Shown: positions 28,928 through 38,674 of the stretch, in pieces
Layout of the letters: each line of letters begins with the position of its first letter
How positions within the stretch are numbered: the stretch's first letter is position 1
DNA from: Melieria omissa
Taxonomy: Eukaryota; Arthropoda; Insecta; Diptera; Ulidiidae
Assembly: GCA_963971225.1 (NCBI GenBank)
Contig: OZ020270.1
Location: forward strand, 26,535,123 to 26,599,122
DNA length: 64,000 bases
Direction of reading: 5' to 3'
The notes under the pieces: generated by a model
Database searches by the model: none
The model's input: the letters and a program-made list of their open reading frames with translations, nothing else
Told to the model about the DNA's origin: nothing
Program-made: the position numbers and the translations under genes

Positions 28928-29800
28928 CAGGCAGGGTTCCACCTGCGCAAGTGGTCGTCAAACTCAGCGAAATTCTTAAAGGGGATCGATACACGTGGCT
29001 GTAATACAGCCTCAGACACAGTTATTGACACCACACAGGCGGTAAAAACCCTCGGCCTTCTATGGGATACGTCCAATGACACGTTCAAATACTACGTAAC
29101 GTTTCCAGCGCTGTCACCGACTGTCACAAGGCGAGCAGTATTATCCGATATAGCCAAGGTGTTCGATCTCATTGGTTGGCTTTCCCCTGTCATCGTTGCA
29201 TTGAAAGTTTTCATGCAAAAGCTTTGGGTGCAAGGCCTCAGTTGGGATGAAGAGCTGCCGGTCCATCTCAACACTGAATGGATCGGGTACCGGGAAGATG
29301 TGACCAAAATCTCACAGCTCCGAATCCCAAGGTGGCTGGAGTACGCAAACGAGCAGAACGTTGAACTGCATGGATTTTCGGATTCCTCCGAAGTAGCTTA
29401 TTCAGCAGCAATTTATTTACGGGTTCAGCGGGCCGATGGCGAGTTCCGAACTAATCTCGTGGCAGCGAAAACAAAGGTGGCGCCAGTCAATCAGGTGACA
29501 CTACCTCGGCTAGAACTCTGCGCTGCCCATCTCATGACCAAATTGATGGTCAAAGTTCGTGGCGCACTGGGCATGACCAAGGTTCCAGTTTTTGGCTGGA
29601 CAGATTCATCCATTGTGCTGGCCTGGATTTCAAATCATCCACGTCGATGGAAGACGTTTATTGCGAATAGAACGTCACAAATAATTGTTGTCATCCCAGC
29701 TGAACAATGACACCACGTACCATCCCAGCAGAATCCGGCAGATCTGGCCACACGAGGTATCTCTTCGTCCGAACTAATCGACAACCAGTTATGGTGGAAG
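28928..29800 (+). pseudogene. Pao 1 RT end and RNase H
   Basis: The RT frame resumes after the LINE (AGFHLRKWSSN). After shifts, 29159-29710 encodes FDLIGWLSPVIVALKVFMQ, ELHGFSDSSEVAYSAAIYL (RNase H Asp), LPRLELCAAHLM and FGWTDSSIVLAWI, the standard Pao RNase H. A frameshift ends it near 29710; the conserved PADLATRG segment follows in another frame (about 29740). Confidence 0.85.
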
Positions 29801-31372
29801 AGACCAACCTTGCTAAGGCAGCCGCTTACACTGGGTCATGTGGCACCACCAATACCTGTCAACGCTGACTTAGAAGAACGGAAGGAGGTAGCTGCACATG
29901 CAATCACTGTTGCCGACACCGACATCATTGAGCGGTACTCAGACTTTACGCGGTTGCTTAGAGTAACTGCGTATGTACTTCGGTTCACGCAGAATTGCAA
30001 AGCAAAAAAGGCGCGTCAAGATCCAACTGCAGGGTTCCTGTCCACAGCCGAGCTGCTACAGTTTCATAACGTCCTTGTGAAGAAAGCACAAGCTTCAACG
30101 TACTCTTCTGAGCTGCGAAGCCTAAGTCAAGGTAAGCAGCTGTCAATTTCACACAAACTAACTGCTCTTTCTCCTTTCATTGACAACGACGGACTATTGA
30201 GAGTTGGTGGTCGGATCGAAAACGCGCGAGTGAGCTACGAACAGAAACATCCTCTTATCCTTAAGAGAGATCATCATGACGAGATTGATTGTACGCTATT
30301 ATCATCTCAAGTACTTGCACGCTGGAAGCAGGGCGCTGCAGTACTTGTTGGGCCTACGATACTGGGTTCCAGGCTCAAAATATGTCATCAAACAAATCGT
30401 CTACAACTGCACGGTTTGCATGCGGCAAAGGAGCACTACTTACAACCAGCAAATGGCCAACATACCTCCGCAGCGACTTGACCCTGGGAGCGCATTCATG
30501 AACGTTGGGGTAGACTTCGCTGGACCACTCCTGGTGCGGTCATGGAGAGGGCGCGGCTCCCGACTCTACAAATGTTGGGTCGCGCTCTTCATCTGTCTGG
30601 TTACCAAAGGCAGTGCACCTCGAACTTGTCACCGAGCTAACAACGGCGGCTTTCATCGCCTGCTTGCGTCGCTTCATATCGCGACGTGGCAAACCCATAC
30701 ACCTATACTCCGACAACGGCACCAACTTCGTGGGTGCAAGTCAACACCTACGAGACCTGTACCAAATGCTGAATTCATCGACAACACAAGAGTCGGTCAC
30801 CAATGAGTTGGCCGACCAGCAGATACAGTGGCACTTTTCCCCCGTCTGGACCTCATTTCGGCGGCATATGGGAAGCCGGAATAAAATCAGTAAAGCACCA
30901 TCTGAGGCGAACACTCGCGGACGCATCAGTGACATACGAAGAACTACACACGGTTCTCTGCCAGATCGAATTCTGCCTCAATACACGACCTTTATGTACA
31001 AAGTTTGAAGGCGATATCGATCCACTAACACCAGCGCATTTTCTGCTCCTCCGAGCACCTGTGACTCTACCGGACGAAAACTTTCTTAATTTTAAGGAAA
31101 ACGCACTAACGCGTTGGCAGTACTTACAACGTCTCATCCAACAGTTATGGAAAAAATGGTCGATAGAGTATATAATGCAACTCCAACAACGACCCAAATG
31201 GAAGACAAAAATGCAAAATCTGAAAGTCGACGACGTCGTCATCATAAAAGAGGATAACCTCCCAACGGCACAGTGGGCGATGGGGAGAGTCAGCGAAGTG
31301 CATCCTGGAGACGATGGGTTGGTGCGAGTCGCCACAATTCAACAGCCAAGGGAATGTTCAAGCGACCTATAG
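29801..31372 (+). pseudogene. Pao 1 integrase and C-terminal domain, several frameshifts
   Basis: The linker and zinc domain (LRVGGRIENARVSYEQKHPLIL; HLKYLHAGSRALQYLL...CTVCMRQRS) lead to the core VGVDFAGPLLVRSW (first Asp). IHLYSDNGTNFVGASQ (second Asp) and HFGGIWEAGIKSVKHHL (Glu) follow. The tail is the DUF5641-type region (LTPAHFLLLRAPV, KWKTKMQNLKVDDVVIIKEDNLP, WAMGRVSEVHPGDDGLVRVATI). Frame changes occur near 30290, 30600 and 30840. The residues are recognisable but the protein cannot be made. Confidence 0.85.
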
Positions 31373-31419
31373 TCAAGCTTTGCCCCTTATTTTTGGATGT
31401 TTAAAAGCGGATGCTTTCA

Positions 31420-31638
31420 ATAGGGGCCGGAATGTTCGTGACCACTCTGCAAATTCTGTTCAAGCACAGGTGCTTGGAAGCACTTGCCACATGTTAGTCT
31501 GTAAGCACCTTTTTTGTACTTTTGGCGGCGAATGGCGGTTTCCGTTGGTCGTCATTGACTTTGACTTTTTCTTGTACCTCGGCCAACACGTGGCCGCATT
31601 TTCAAAAATAAAAATTGCAATCGAAAAGAATACAAACA
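31420..31638 (+). repeat. Polypurine tract and 3' LTR of Pao 1
   Basis: AATAGGGGCCGGAA (31419-31432) precedes the LTR TGTTCGTGACC at 31433. The LTR (206 bases) matches 18365-18569 and ends AATACAAACA at 31638. The piggyBac TTAA starts only ten bases further on. Confidence 0.9.
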
Positions 31639-31652
31639 CTGCATGTAGTTAA

Positions 31653-31700
31653 CCCTCATCGGTCCCTCGAGAAATACATCTAATCGGTCCCATTGTATGC
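31653..31700. repeat. piggyBac 1 left terminal inverted repeat
   Basis: CCCTCATCGGTCCC after TTAA, then a subterminal GGTCCCATTG with a TGCGCGCGCA palindrome. No matching right end was found in the window, so this rests on one terminus and the neighbouring C-terminal transposase frame. Confidence 0.65.
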
Positions 31701-31897
31701 GCGCGCATACACATATATTTTTAATTGTAAAAAAGCTAAAAAAAATTAACAACCATTTATGTTTTGTGATTTTTTATATTTATTATATTGTTTACTATCA
31801 TATTAATACATTTGAACTTCATAAAGGTAGATTTAGAATGAAATTAAAATTAGAATATTACATATATTAGAAAAAAAAAATTAATTTTTAACTTTTG

Positions 31898-32240
31898 TCA
31901 ATTATTTGTACATTTTTCGCATAAATTGAAATTATGTTCAGCACAAATGAAATTTCTACACTTTTCACAGCGTGTGGCAAAAAGATTTTTGTTATTTTTA
32001 TATGTGCAGATGTAGCATCGGCCTCGTTTTGATGTACTTGGTAAATGGCGGATCCCCCGAATTCTTTGAATAACACTGGAAGCATCATTACTTTGAGGTT
32101 GTTTTTTACGTTTAGTGATCTGTTTTTCAACGAGATGCAATCCAAGCTGCTCGATAAAAAGGCGACGACGAATATTATGGTTCGTTATCGAATTTTTCCA
32201 ATTCGGGAACAATGCAATGAACGTCACGAATGCATTCAAT
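31898..32240 (-). pseudogene. piggyBac 1 transposase, C-terminal Cys-rich domain
   Basis: The frame continues from the catalytic region (NAFVTFIALFPNW) into the C-terminal cysteine-rich zinc domain CYICTYKNNKNLFATRCEKC followed by ICAEHNFNLCEKC, which piggyBac transposases use for end recognition. It is interrupted upstream at 32241 by the P-like element. The domain itself looks intact. Confidence 0.85.
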
Positions 32241-32662
32241 CAAAGAATATGAAGTGTATAAAAGGGAAAGAGTGGTGCCAGCAGGAGAGCAAGCGCTTCA
32301 GTTTACGCTCATTGACTGTGCGAACTGAAGCACGCGCTACAACAAACACACATGAAGTGAAAGTACCGCTTCTCCTGTGTACTTTGAGGCGTTGGTGGTT
32401 GTTTTGGTCACTCAATAATTTTTTGTGCAAATTTCTCACAGCAACACCAGCCAGCGCAATGATCGTCGTTTCAACGACGCCATTGTTTGTTGTTGTTGTA
32501 GTTTTTATGTGTACACAGCTCGAGAAAAATGTAAACAGCTCTTCTTTTGTTGTTTTTTTATTGTTTATGTTTTGCATCGTTTGGAACTTCCTTTTTTTAA
32601 TTTACTGTCACAGCATTCACCAGAAAATCTGAAGAAGCAAATAGGTAGCAAATGTCTGTAAC
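32241..32662. repeat. Outer left segment of the P-like element, no gene
   Basis: This 422-base stretch lies between the outer terminus at 32241 and a second terminus-like sequence at 32663 (CAAAAAGTATGAAACATAAAG) that pairs with the right end. It has no counterpart at the right side and no coding similarity. It may be the end of another P-like copy captured by the element. Confidence 0.5.
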
Positions 32663-33082
32663 CAAAAAGTATGAAACATAAAGAGTGTGCATCTCATACA
32701 AGCAAAAATTTGTATGCGGGTGGTGATATCGCCACCCGTCTTCTAGATGCGGGGGGTAGACAACGAGAGGAAACACTTGAAACGACAGCAGAATGCTCTG
32801 AGCGCAAATCATAGAACACGAATGCCGCGTCTGTGCTCACTCGTTCATTCTCGCTCAATTGTCCGAAGAGGAGGAAGACGATGTGCTGTTGTTCTTGTTG
32901 TTGCGCTGGCGAAAAGCTGAAATTGTAAAACGATTTCTATTTTCTGGCTGGCTTTTGTTCTTCTTCTATAAGCCTGCACGGCGTCGCATATTGCTCCTGA
33001 ACTCACTGCCGACTGTAGTGTGCGCAAAGTCATAGAAAAGAAAATAAAATATGGCTGGCATGGCGACCTATATGATCGCTAC
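32663..33082 (+). repeat. Left long inverted repeat of the P-like element
   Basis: It is complementary to 37849-38271 with moderate divergence. The inner 240 bases (for example AAAATATGGCTGGCATGGCG at 33044) pair best with the right arm, and the outer part shares TGCGCATNTCATACAAG-type sequence. Minus-strand frames over it are by-products of the repeat. Confidence 0.85.
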
Positions 33083-33774
33083 AGGCAAAAAAAGTAAATA
33101 ATAAGTAATCAACAAAGACAATTAGATAAAAAGGGAAATTGGAAAGAAATGAAGACGTTTTCATAAGCCCGTCATAATTCTCCGTCCCGATCTTTGGAAC
33201 TTTTTTTACGGACCACATATAACGCTTGCTTAAAAGAACTAAAGTAAGAAAATCTAATATTGTAAATAAAATTCATTTAAAAATTAGTTTAATCGGCTAG
33301 TTTAAACCTTAAAAATTCAGGCAATTTTTGTGGAAGTTTGTAAATTAAAAATATTCAACTACTTGTTCATCACAAAATTCCAAAAAAGTGTTGAACTTTT
33401 TAAGATTTACACCAAGATAGCCCCTTAACCTGTAAGATTTTTAGTTTATGGGAACGTCTAGCAAGAAAGATGCGAAACAACAAAAAATAAATAAATGAAG
33501 TACGATTTCACCATTCATATTTATTTCATTTTAATGAAAAAAAATTATTTGAAGCGAGTCATTGGTTTGCGGTTCTTCAATGATTTATTCAAATGACTTA
33601 AAAATATATTTTGACCACATGTTTTGAACAAAGAATCAATTTCGACCGGAGCATATCCAATGTTAAAAAAGAATAATGTATATGTAATGAAAATAATCCA
33701 GTTTCTTTTTTTTTTTTTTGTAAATGCAAATTTTTTTTTAAATTTGTTTTGCTAAGTAATCATGAATTAATGAA
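33083..33774. other. AT-rich 3' flank of the P-like transposase
   Basis: No coding sequence. AT-rich with runs of A or T, including AATAAA-type signals on the minus strand that could end the transposase transcript. Nothing else could be assigned. Confidence 0.5.
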
Positions 33775-35871
33775 TTAATTGCGAATTATTTTAAGTTTTC
33801 TTTGTGTAGTGTTTGCACTTTTTTCTTTAACCCAAAAGCAATGTTTTCTTAAAAGTACTAAAATCAAAAAATCTAATGTTTGAATTCTGTGATCGGCACA
33901 ATCATTACCAAACCATTCTGCAGTCACCTTTTTACATTCATCAATAATAAAGGCTTTAATTCCACTTTTTTGTGGTTGTTCTGTGAAAATTTTGTGAAAA
34001 ATAATTATATGTTTTTTGCAAACTTCGAGAAAAGATTGAGAAGGGGCAACCAAGTTTCTGAAATCAGTCACTGATTGGTAGTTTTTGTGGAAAATGAAGA
34101 GCTCACTGGGAGCAGAAAGTACTTCGTCTTCCTTTCGAAGTATTTCCTGACATTTGTCACAATTCAATTTTGGCAATACTTTATAAGCTACGTATCCTAT
34201 AAAATATCTTACAGATACTAGCTCCAAATTGAGCTCGGTGCAATTATTGAACACATCTTCTAAAAAGTAGTTGGTATATGCATCGCAATCAAAATCAATA
34301 TGAAAATTCGCAGTTGTTTCTTGTTCATCAACTGCAAGGCCGATCGCATTTTCTTCACTAGGCATTATAGGATCAACCTGAAAAGTATTTTCATACACAT
34401 CTTCGCAATTCGTTGTTGTACTAGATTTTACGATTTTTGCGGACATTAATCTAGCCAATATGGTGTTTATTTCTGCGACGGATGGATTATTATTGTTTCC
34501 TCCTCTTTGTCGCAGGCGCGAAAACAAATTTTCCAATTTATCTTGGTTTAAAAATTTCGTCATTACAAAAAAAATTTCTTGATTTTGATTAAAAATATCT
34601 TCAAGTAACAGTAATAAAGATGATAATGTTAATTTTATACCATCTAAGAAGTACACTCTTTTACTTTTGTCCACAAATGAAATTTGTTGCAAATATTGCA
34701 GAAATTCTTTTATAAAGTTATGTGGAGCATTATTTTGTTGAATGGCTGATCTGTACACGTTATCTGCGTGTAATGCGCCGCTGTTCATACAGTCAAATAA
34801 TTTGTCTATTTTTGAAATAAAATTAGCAGTAGATAACGCCATTTCTTTGGAACATTGTTTAAATCCTTTGGTGTCAACTATTGTTCTTATGGCAGCCTGG
34901 ACTGTCCGACTGAAAACCTGAGTTGCAAACTTGACGCGCATTTTTTCAAATGAATTTGGGAAGATGTGCTGTCTTGTTAGTTTTGTGCACATCTTGGTTT
35001 TTGCATTTATCTCTGTTTCCCATAGTTCACGTATAATTTTGAAGCTAACTGTACCATCAGGTGTACTCAAATCACTGCCTAAAAGGCCATTTCGTAAAGA
35101 TTTTACGAGGTGTGGGAAATCAAACATACAATATACTTTTTTGTTAGCATATTCAAAAAAGGGCGTTTCTACCGATACTCCCAAAGCCGTGAAACACTTT
35201 CTGTTGGTTGAACCTTGGTCACATACTACGACACTAATTGAAACCCCAAACTCTGACAAAATAATAATATTTTGTTTGATTATTTTGCATAACGTCTCGC
35301 CACAAAGCCCATTTTCGGAAATGAAATAATTGAAAACTATGGCCCAATGTGAGAACATCGATTTAAGCATGAAGACACACATCTGTTTCCCAATTTTATT
35401 CGTCCTTTGGAAACCATCATCTTCATAACCATCTATTATATCTAATTTGGTATTGTACCTTAATTCCCTTTTTATGGCCATTTCATCCATCAATAATACC
35501 ATATTACTTTTTTCTGCACTTTTTAGCTCTAAGCACTTTTGCCTAATATTTTCAAAGCCGGTATTTTTGAAACCAGGTTGAAGATATTTAATTGGCGCCC
35601 AACGATTCAGAGTTGAAATGTGAGGTAAATTAAGATTTAATTTGTTTCTCATAAACGAATAGGTGGACTGGGAGACATAGTATATATTTTGGGCCAAAAA
35701 TTTAACGTCTTCGGAATATTCCTTTGGGCGTGAGCTAATTAATAAATTACAAAAAGTTTTCGATTCGTTGCTGATGCCCTCTAAAGACTCTATTGTTTTT
35801 TTAACATTAACAAGCTTAGATTTGTGGCTTGAGCTCTTTTTAATGCCACTCTTTTGGAACTGTTTTTTCAA
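33775..35871 (-). CDS. P-element/THAP9-like transposase, catalytic part
   Basis: The 698-residue open frame shows the P-family layout: a helical/coiled-coil start (residues 1-60), a conserved LNRW region, then an RNase-H-like fold. Candidate catalytic acids are Asp in MVLLMDEMAIKRE, Asp in VVVCDQGSTNRKCF and Glu in NQDKLENLFSRLRQRGG, followed by NNNNPS. HLVKSLRNGLL and other P/THAP9 motifs lie between. No stop or shift occurs inside. The frame continues upstream without a Met into the THAP frame, so this Met is probably not the original start. Confidence 0.9.
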   Translation of the reverse strand: MKKQFQKSGIKKSSSHKSKLVNVKKTIESLEGISNESKTFCNLLISSRPKEYSEDVKFLAQNIYYVSQSTYSFMRNKLNLNLPHISTLNRWAPIKYLQPGFKNTGFENIRQKCLELKSAEKSNMVLLMDEMAIKRELRYNTKLDIIDGYEDDGFQRTNKIGKQMCVFMLKSMFSHWAIVFNYFISENGLCGETLCKIIKQNIIILSEFGVSISVVVCDQGSTNRKCFTALGVSVETPFFEYANKKVYCMFDFPHLVKSLRNGLLGSDLSTPDGTVSFKIIRELWETEINAKTKMCTKLTRQHIFPNSFEKMRVKFATQVFSRTVQAAIRTIVDTKGFKQCSKEMALSTANFISKIDKLFDCMNSGALHADNVYRSAIQQNNAPHNFIKEFLQYLQQISFVDKSKRVYFLDGIKLTLSSLLLLLEDIFNQNQEIFFVMTKFLNQDKLENLFSRLRQRGGNNNNPSVAEINTILARLMSAKIVKSSTTTNCEDVYENTFQVDPIMPSEENAIGLAVDEQETTANFHIDFDCDAYTNYFLEDVFNNCTELNLELVSVRYFIGYVAYKVLPKLNCDKCQEILRKEDEVLSAPSELFIFHKNYQSVTDFRNLVAPSQSFLEVCKKHIIIFHKIFTEQPQKSGIKAFIIDECKKVTAEWFGNDCADHRIQTLDFLILVLLRKHCFWVKEKSANTTQRKLKIIRN

Positions 35872-36317
35872 TTCTTTGTATTTTGCATTATACTTCGGCT
35901 TTGTTTCCTATAAAATTCAGCTAATTTGACATATTTGTGGCAATTGCTACAAACGCCTTCAACAGCATCGCTGAATTTTGCCATTTTGGGTTCGAAAGAT
36001 AGGTCATAGTCGTCGTCATCAAAACCAGCAGCTTCATTTATGTTCAATGTGGGCACCGCCCCATGTTTTAATTTTTTTTTCCCAATAAATGAGCTGCAGA
36101 AATGTTCTTTGCAAATAACTAACCTTTTGCGGCAATCATTTTCTGCAATACCACATTTTTGACGCCATATTTGACCCATGGGAGTATCAGCGGAAGGAAA
36201 GCTAAAAAGTTTTACATTATCATCATCTCGCATTGATTTATTACAGCTGGACACGCAGCATTTCAGCCCAGACCTTAGACAATTTTTCTTTTTATCGATA
36301 TTCATCATCCACGTCAA
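35868..36317 (-). CDS. THAP domain of the P-like transposase (other side of a one-base shift)
   Basis: A THAP zinc finger is visible: CCVSSCNKSMRDDDNVKLFSFP, then WRQKCG, CKEHF and AVPTLN. It is the site-specific DNA-binding domain of P-type transposases. The frame ends 4 bases inside the next ORF. A single-base shift in the run after FYRKQ would join the two frames into one protein of about 845 residues. Either the copy carries one inactivating indel or two products are made. No intron signals were seen here. Confidence 0.88.
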   Translation of the reverse strand: MTWMMNIDKKKNCLRSGLKCCVSSCNKSMRDDDNVKLFSFPSADTPMGQIWRQKCGIAENDCRKRLVICKEHFCSSFIGKKKLKHGAVPTLNINEAAGFDDDDYDLSFEPKMAKFSDAVEGVCSNCHKYVKLAEFYRKQSRSIMQNTKN

Positions 36318-36784
36318 AAGGTGTTCAAATTTTTCAATTTAGACAAATTTTTTGGGATTCAACCACGTCAAAATGTATTCAAATTGTTTAATTTAAACAA
36401 ATTTTTTGGGATTCAACCACGTCAAAAGGTGTTCAAATTGCTCAATTTAAACAAATTTTTTGGGATTCAACCACGTCAAAATGTATTCAAATTGTTCAAT
36501 TTAAACAAATTTTTTGGGATTCAACCACGTCAAAATGTATTCAAATTGTTCAATTTAAACAAATTTTTTGGGATTCAACCACGTCAAAAGGTGTTCAAAT
36601 TGCTCAATTTAAACAAATTTTTTGGGATTCAACCACGTCAAAATGTATTCAAATTGTTCAATTTAAACAAATTTTTTGGGATTCAACCACGTCAAAAGGT
36701 GTTCAAATTGCTCAATTTAAACAAATTTTTTGGGATTCAACCACGTCAAAATGTATTCAAATTGTTCAATTTAAACAAATTCAA
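36309..36784 (+). repeat. 54-base tandem repeat, about nine copies, 108-base super-period
   Basis: Units start CCACGTCAAAA(G/T)GT(G/A) and end TTTTTTGGGATTCAA. Two variants (GGTGTTC...GCTC and TGTATTC...GTTC) mostly alternate, giving a 108-base higher-order period. 54 is a multiple of three, so a 162-codon frame (18-residue repeats, FFGIQPRQNVFKLFNLNK) stays open on the plus strand. It lies just upstream of the transposase start. Confidence 0.92.
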
Positions 36785-37439
36785 TCGCAAGGCATACGAA
36801 AATACGTAACCAAACAACGCAACGACTGGATTGATAATGAGCTGTCCTCAGCGAATTTTTTCAAGCGAAAGCGATCGCTAGCAAAAATAGCTACGTACAA
36901 AAAAACGAGCGCGCACCATTGACACTGTGCTTTTGTTGGCATTTTTGGTGGTTGATTGTTTCAATGTGTCTGAAGTGAGTACACAAAATTTTGTTTAGCA
37001 GCGAACGAAGCCGTTGTGCTTTGTGTGAGCAAAACAGAGAGCCTTAATATTATTACGCTCTCACTGTGCCGACGCTTGCTTCCTCTTGATAATGAAAATA
37101 TTGCAAATTCTAGCTGCCCTATGCCATTCGATTGTATGAGCGTAATAAATGTGCCGCAACCTATGCCTCCGCTCATCTCTTCCCGCCCGCGTCAAGAAAC
37201 ACGCTTGACAAATTTGCGAAGATGCGTATTCTTTATATTGTATATTCTTTGCTGTAACCGATTGATAATTTGTATGGAAAATGTTTCACTTAGCGCAGTG
37301 AAAAGGTTATCATTTCTTAGTTTTTGGAAACATATGCCACAATTATTATCCATGCTAATTTTTTACTCGATTGTCGAAGTTTTTATCTACAAAATAATTT
37401 GTTGTAATAATTGTTGTAATTATTGCTGAAATAAAATAA
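36785..37439. other. Non-coding stretch between tandem array and second transposase fragment
   Basis: Contains GCGATCGCTAGC-like and ACGCAACG words and would be the 5' flank (promoter side) of the minus-strand transposase. No open frame with family similarity was recognised. Confidence 0.4.
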
Positions 37440-37850
37440 CAAAAAGACAGTTTCGTCTGTCTCAGCATGTAGTAGGATTTGATTCATAGAATCCTGTGTA
37501 TCTTCGAAGTTAGTTGTTACACTTGACCGAGTACTACTTGAATTTAGTCCCAAAATTGCAAAAGTATTTTCTAGTTTATCTTGGTTGAAAAACTTGTTTG
37601 TTATAAAACATTTATGTGGGTTATTGCTTAATTTTATCAGTAATTAAAAAACAGATTTTAGTTCTAAAAATAAAACTTGAATCATCCATACATTTAACAT
37701 ATTTCAAATAATTAAAAAAATCGTTATAAATTTGTACGACTCATTATTTAATTGTAAAGCCGATCTAAAGCAATTATCCGATTGCCCTATTCATGCAATC
37801 AAGTATTAGGTCTACTTTTTTGATAAATTCTTTAGGAACTTTGTTTGTAG
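37440..37850 (-). pseudogene. Second, diverged P-like transposase fragment
   Basis: On the minus strand, with stops and shifts, stretches align with the main transposase: KVDLILDCMN...NCFRSALQLNNE corresponds to KIDKLFDCMN...NVYRSAIQQNNA, and FFNQDKLEN to FLNQDKLEN. It sits directly against the right inverted repeat. It is a different, decayed copy, showing that the unit combines sequence from two related P-like elements. Confidence 0.75.
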
Positions 37851-38271
37851 CGACCATATAAGTCGTCATGCCAACCATATTTTATTTTCTTTTCTATGAT
37901 TTTGCGCACACTACAGTCGGCAGTGAGTTCAGGAGCAATATGCGACGCCGTGCAGGCTTGTAGAAGAAGAACAAAAGCCAGCCAGAAATCAGAAATCGTT
38001 TTGCAATTTCAGCTTTTCACCAGCGCAACAACAACAACAGCGTTCGTCTTCACCTTGCAATCATTTCACGCCACAACAATGTGCGAACGCACACTCGCTG
38101 CAGTGAGCGCAACCGAAGAGCGCAACACATAAAACTACATTCTCGCTTGCAAAGCCACGCTCTCACTACATATGTGATCTATGAGAGCAGAGCGCGGGTT
38201 CCAATGTTAGAACCCGCCATACAAAATTTTTACTTGTATGACATGCGCATTCTGTATGTTTATTTTCTTTG
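37849..38271 (-). repeat. Right long inverted repeat of the P-like element
   Basis: It pairs with 32663-33082. Its outer 216 bases are nearly identical to positions 1-216 of the window, and its tip resembles 63766-63800. CTTTG at 38267-38271 is the terminus. Confidence 0.9.
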
Positions 38272-38537
38272 ATTCAACGCACTAACATCAAGCATGTTAC
38301 AAAATACTGCCATTGGCCACCGATTGGCTTTTCGTTTTCATGTGTACGTAGCCACCATTTGATCCATAATATCAACTCCACTCTAGGTTTTGTTTTAGTC
38401 TTCAATGATGTTAGGTTTCTTCTGTTCACTATTCTCATTTATGCTGACAACATTGTGGTGTGTACTGAGCAATGTCAGAAATCGGTACCGGCGAGGAACA
38501 GATGACAACATAACTGCTTCTAATTTATGTTCATATA
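38272..38537 (-). pseudogene. piggyBac 1 transposase, part of the catalytic domain
   Basis: Minus-strand sequence reads YEHKLEAVMLSS, FLTLLSTHHN, EQKKPNIIED, then SGVDIMDQMVATYT and NRWPMAVFCNMLDVSALN, the conserved block around the third catalytic Asp of piggyBac. A premature stop follows NIIED. It joins 42908 upstream (LINE between) and 32240 downstream (P-like element between). Confidence 0.85.
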
Positions 38538-38674
38538 TCAGTCTTCGTCTGACTACCGTCGAGTGCAGACGCTTTTTCCTGCTTTTCCTGTTATTCGTCT
38601 CAATAGCACTACAACTTTTCGTCTCGGCTTGAGTGGGAGAGCAAAGCGATTCGTTTCGGCTGTGATCGTTCTGC

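Larger units (their letters stand above)
18365..31638 (+). mobile_element. BEL/Pao retrotransposon 1 (plus strand), multiply interrupted
   Basis: It has 5' LTR 18365-18569, primer-binding site, leader, gag (from 22203), zinc knuckle and protease, part of RT, RNase H, integrase, DUF5641-type C-terminus and 3' LTR 31433-31638. Flanks TTGTA (18360-18364) and CTGCA (31639-31643) could be an eroded 5-base duplication (two transitions). Nested inside are a MITE plus SINE (19061-19970), a hAT element (20964-22202) and a LINE (24760-28918). A large RT deletion and many shifts make it dead. Confidence 0.85.
32241..38271 (-). mobile_element. P-like transposon with long inverted ends and THAP transposase
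   Basis: The outer ends CAAAGAATATGAA (32241) and the complement of CAAAGAAAATAAA (38271) are flanked by ATTCAAT (32234-32240) and ATTCAAC (38272-38278), a near-perfect 7-8-base duplication as expected for the P superfamily. The flanks join back into the piggyBac transposase frame. Inside are inverted repeats of over 400 bases (32663-33082 and 37849-38271), a THAP transposase on the minus strand, a 54-base tandem array, and a second transposase fragment. About 6.0 kb in all. Confidence 0.88.

Noticed and set aside
31649..31652. TTAA here as the border of a second complete piggyBac element
   Set aside because: No right-hand partner terminus was found. The transposase pieces to the right are all explained by one 5'-truncated element.
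36321..36809. A 162-codon plus-strand open frame of 18-residue repeats
   Set aside because: It stays open only because the 54-base tandem unit is a multiple of three. There is no initiation context, the sequence is AT-rich repeat, and it lies at the 5' side of an opposite-strand transposase.
32663..38258. An 8-base target duplication directly at the CATA.. tips of the P-like arms
   Set aside because: Flanks at those points do not match. Extending to CAAAG (32241 and 38271) gives ATTCAAT/ATTCAAC and restores the piggyBac frame, so the outer borders are preferred.
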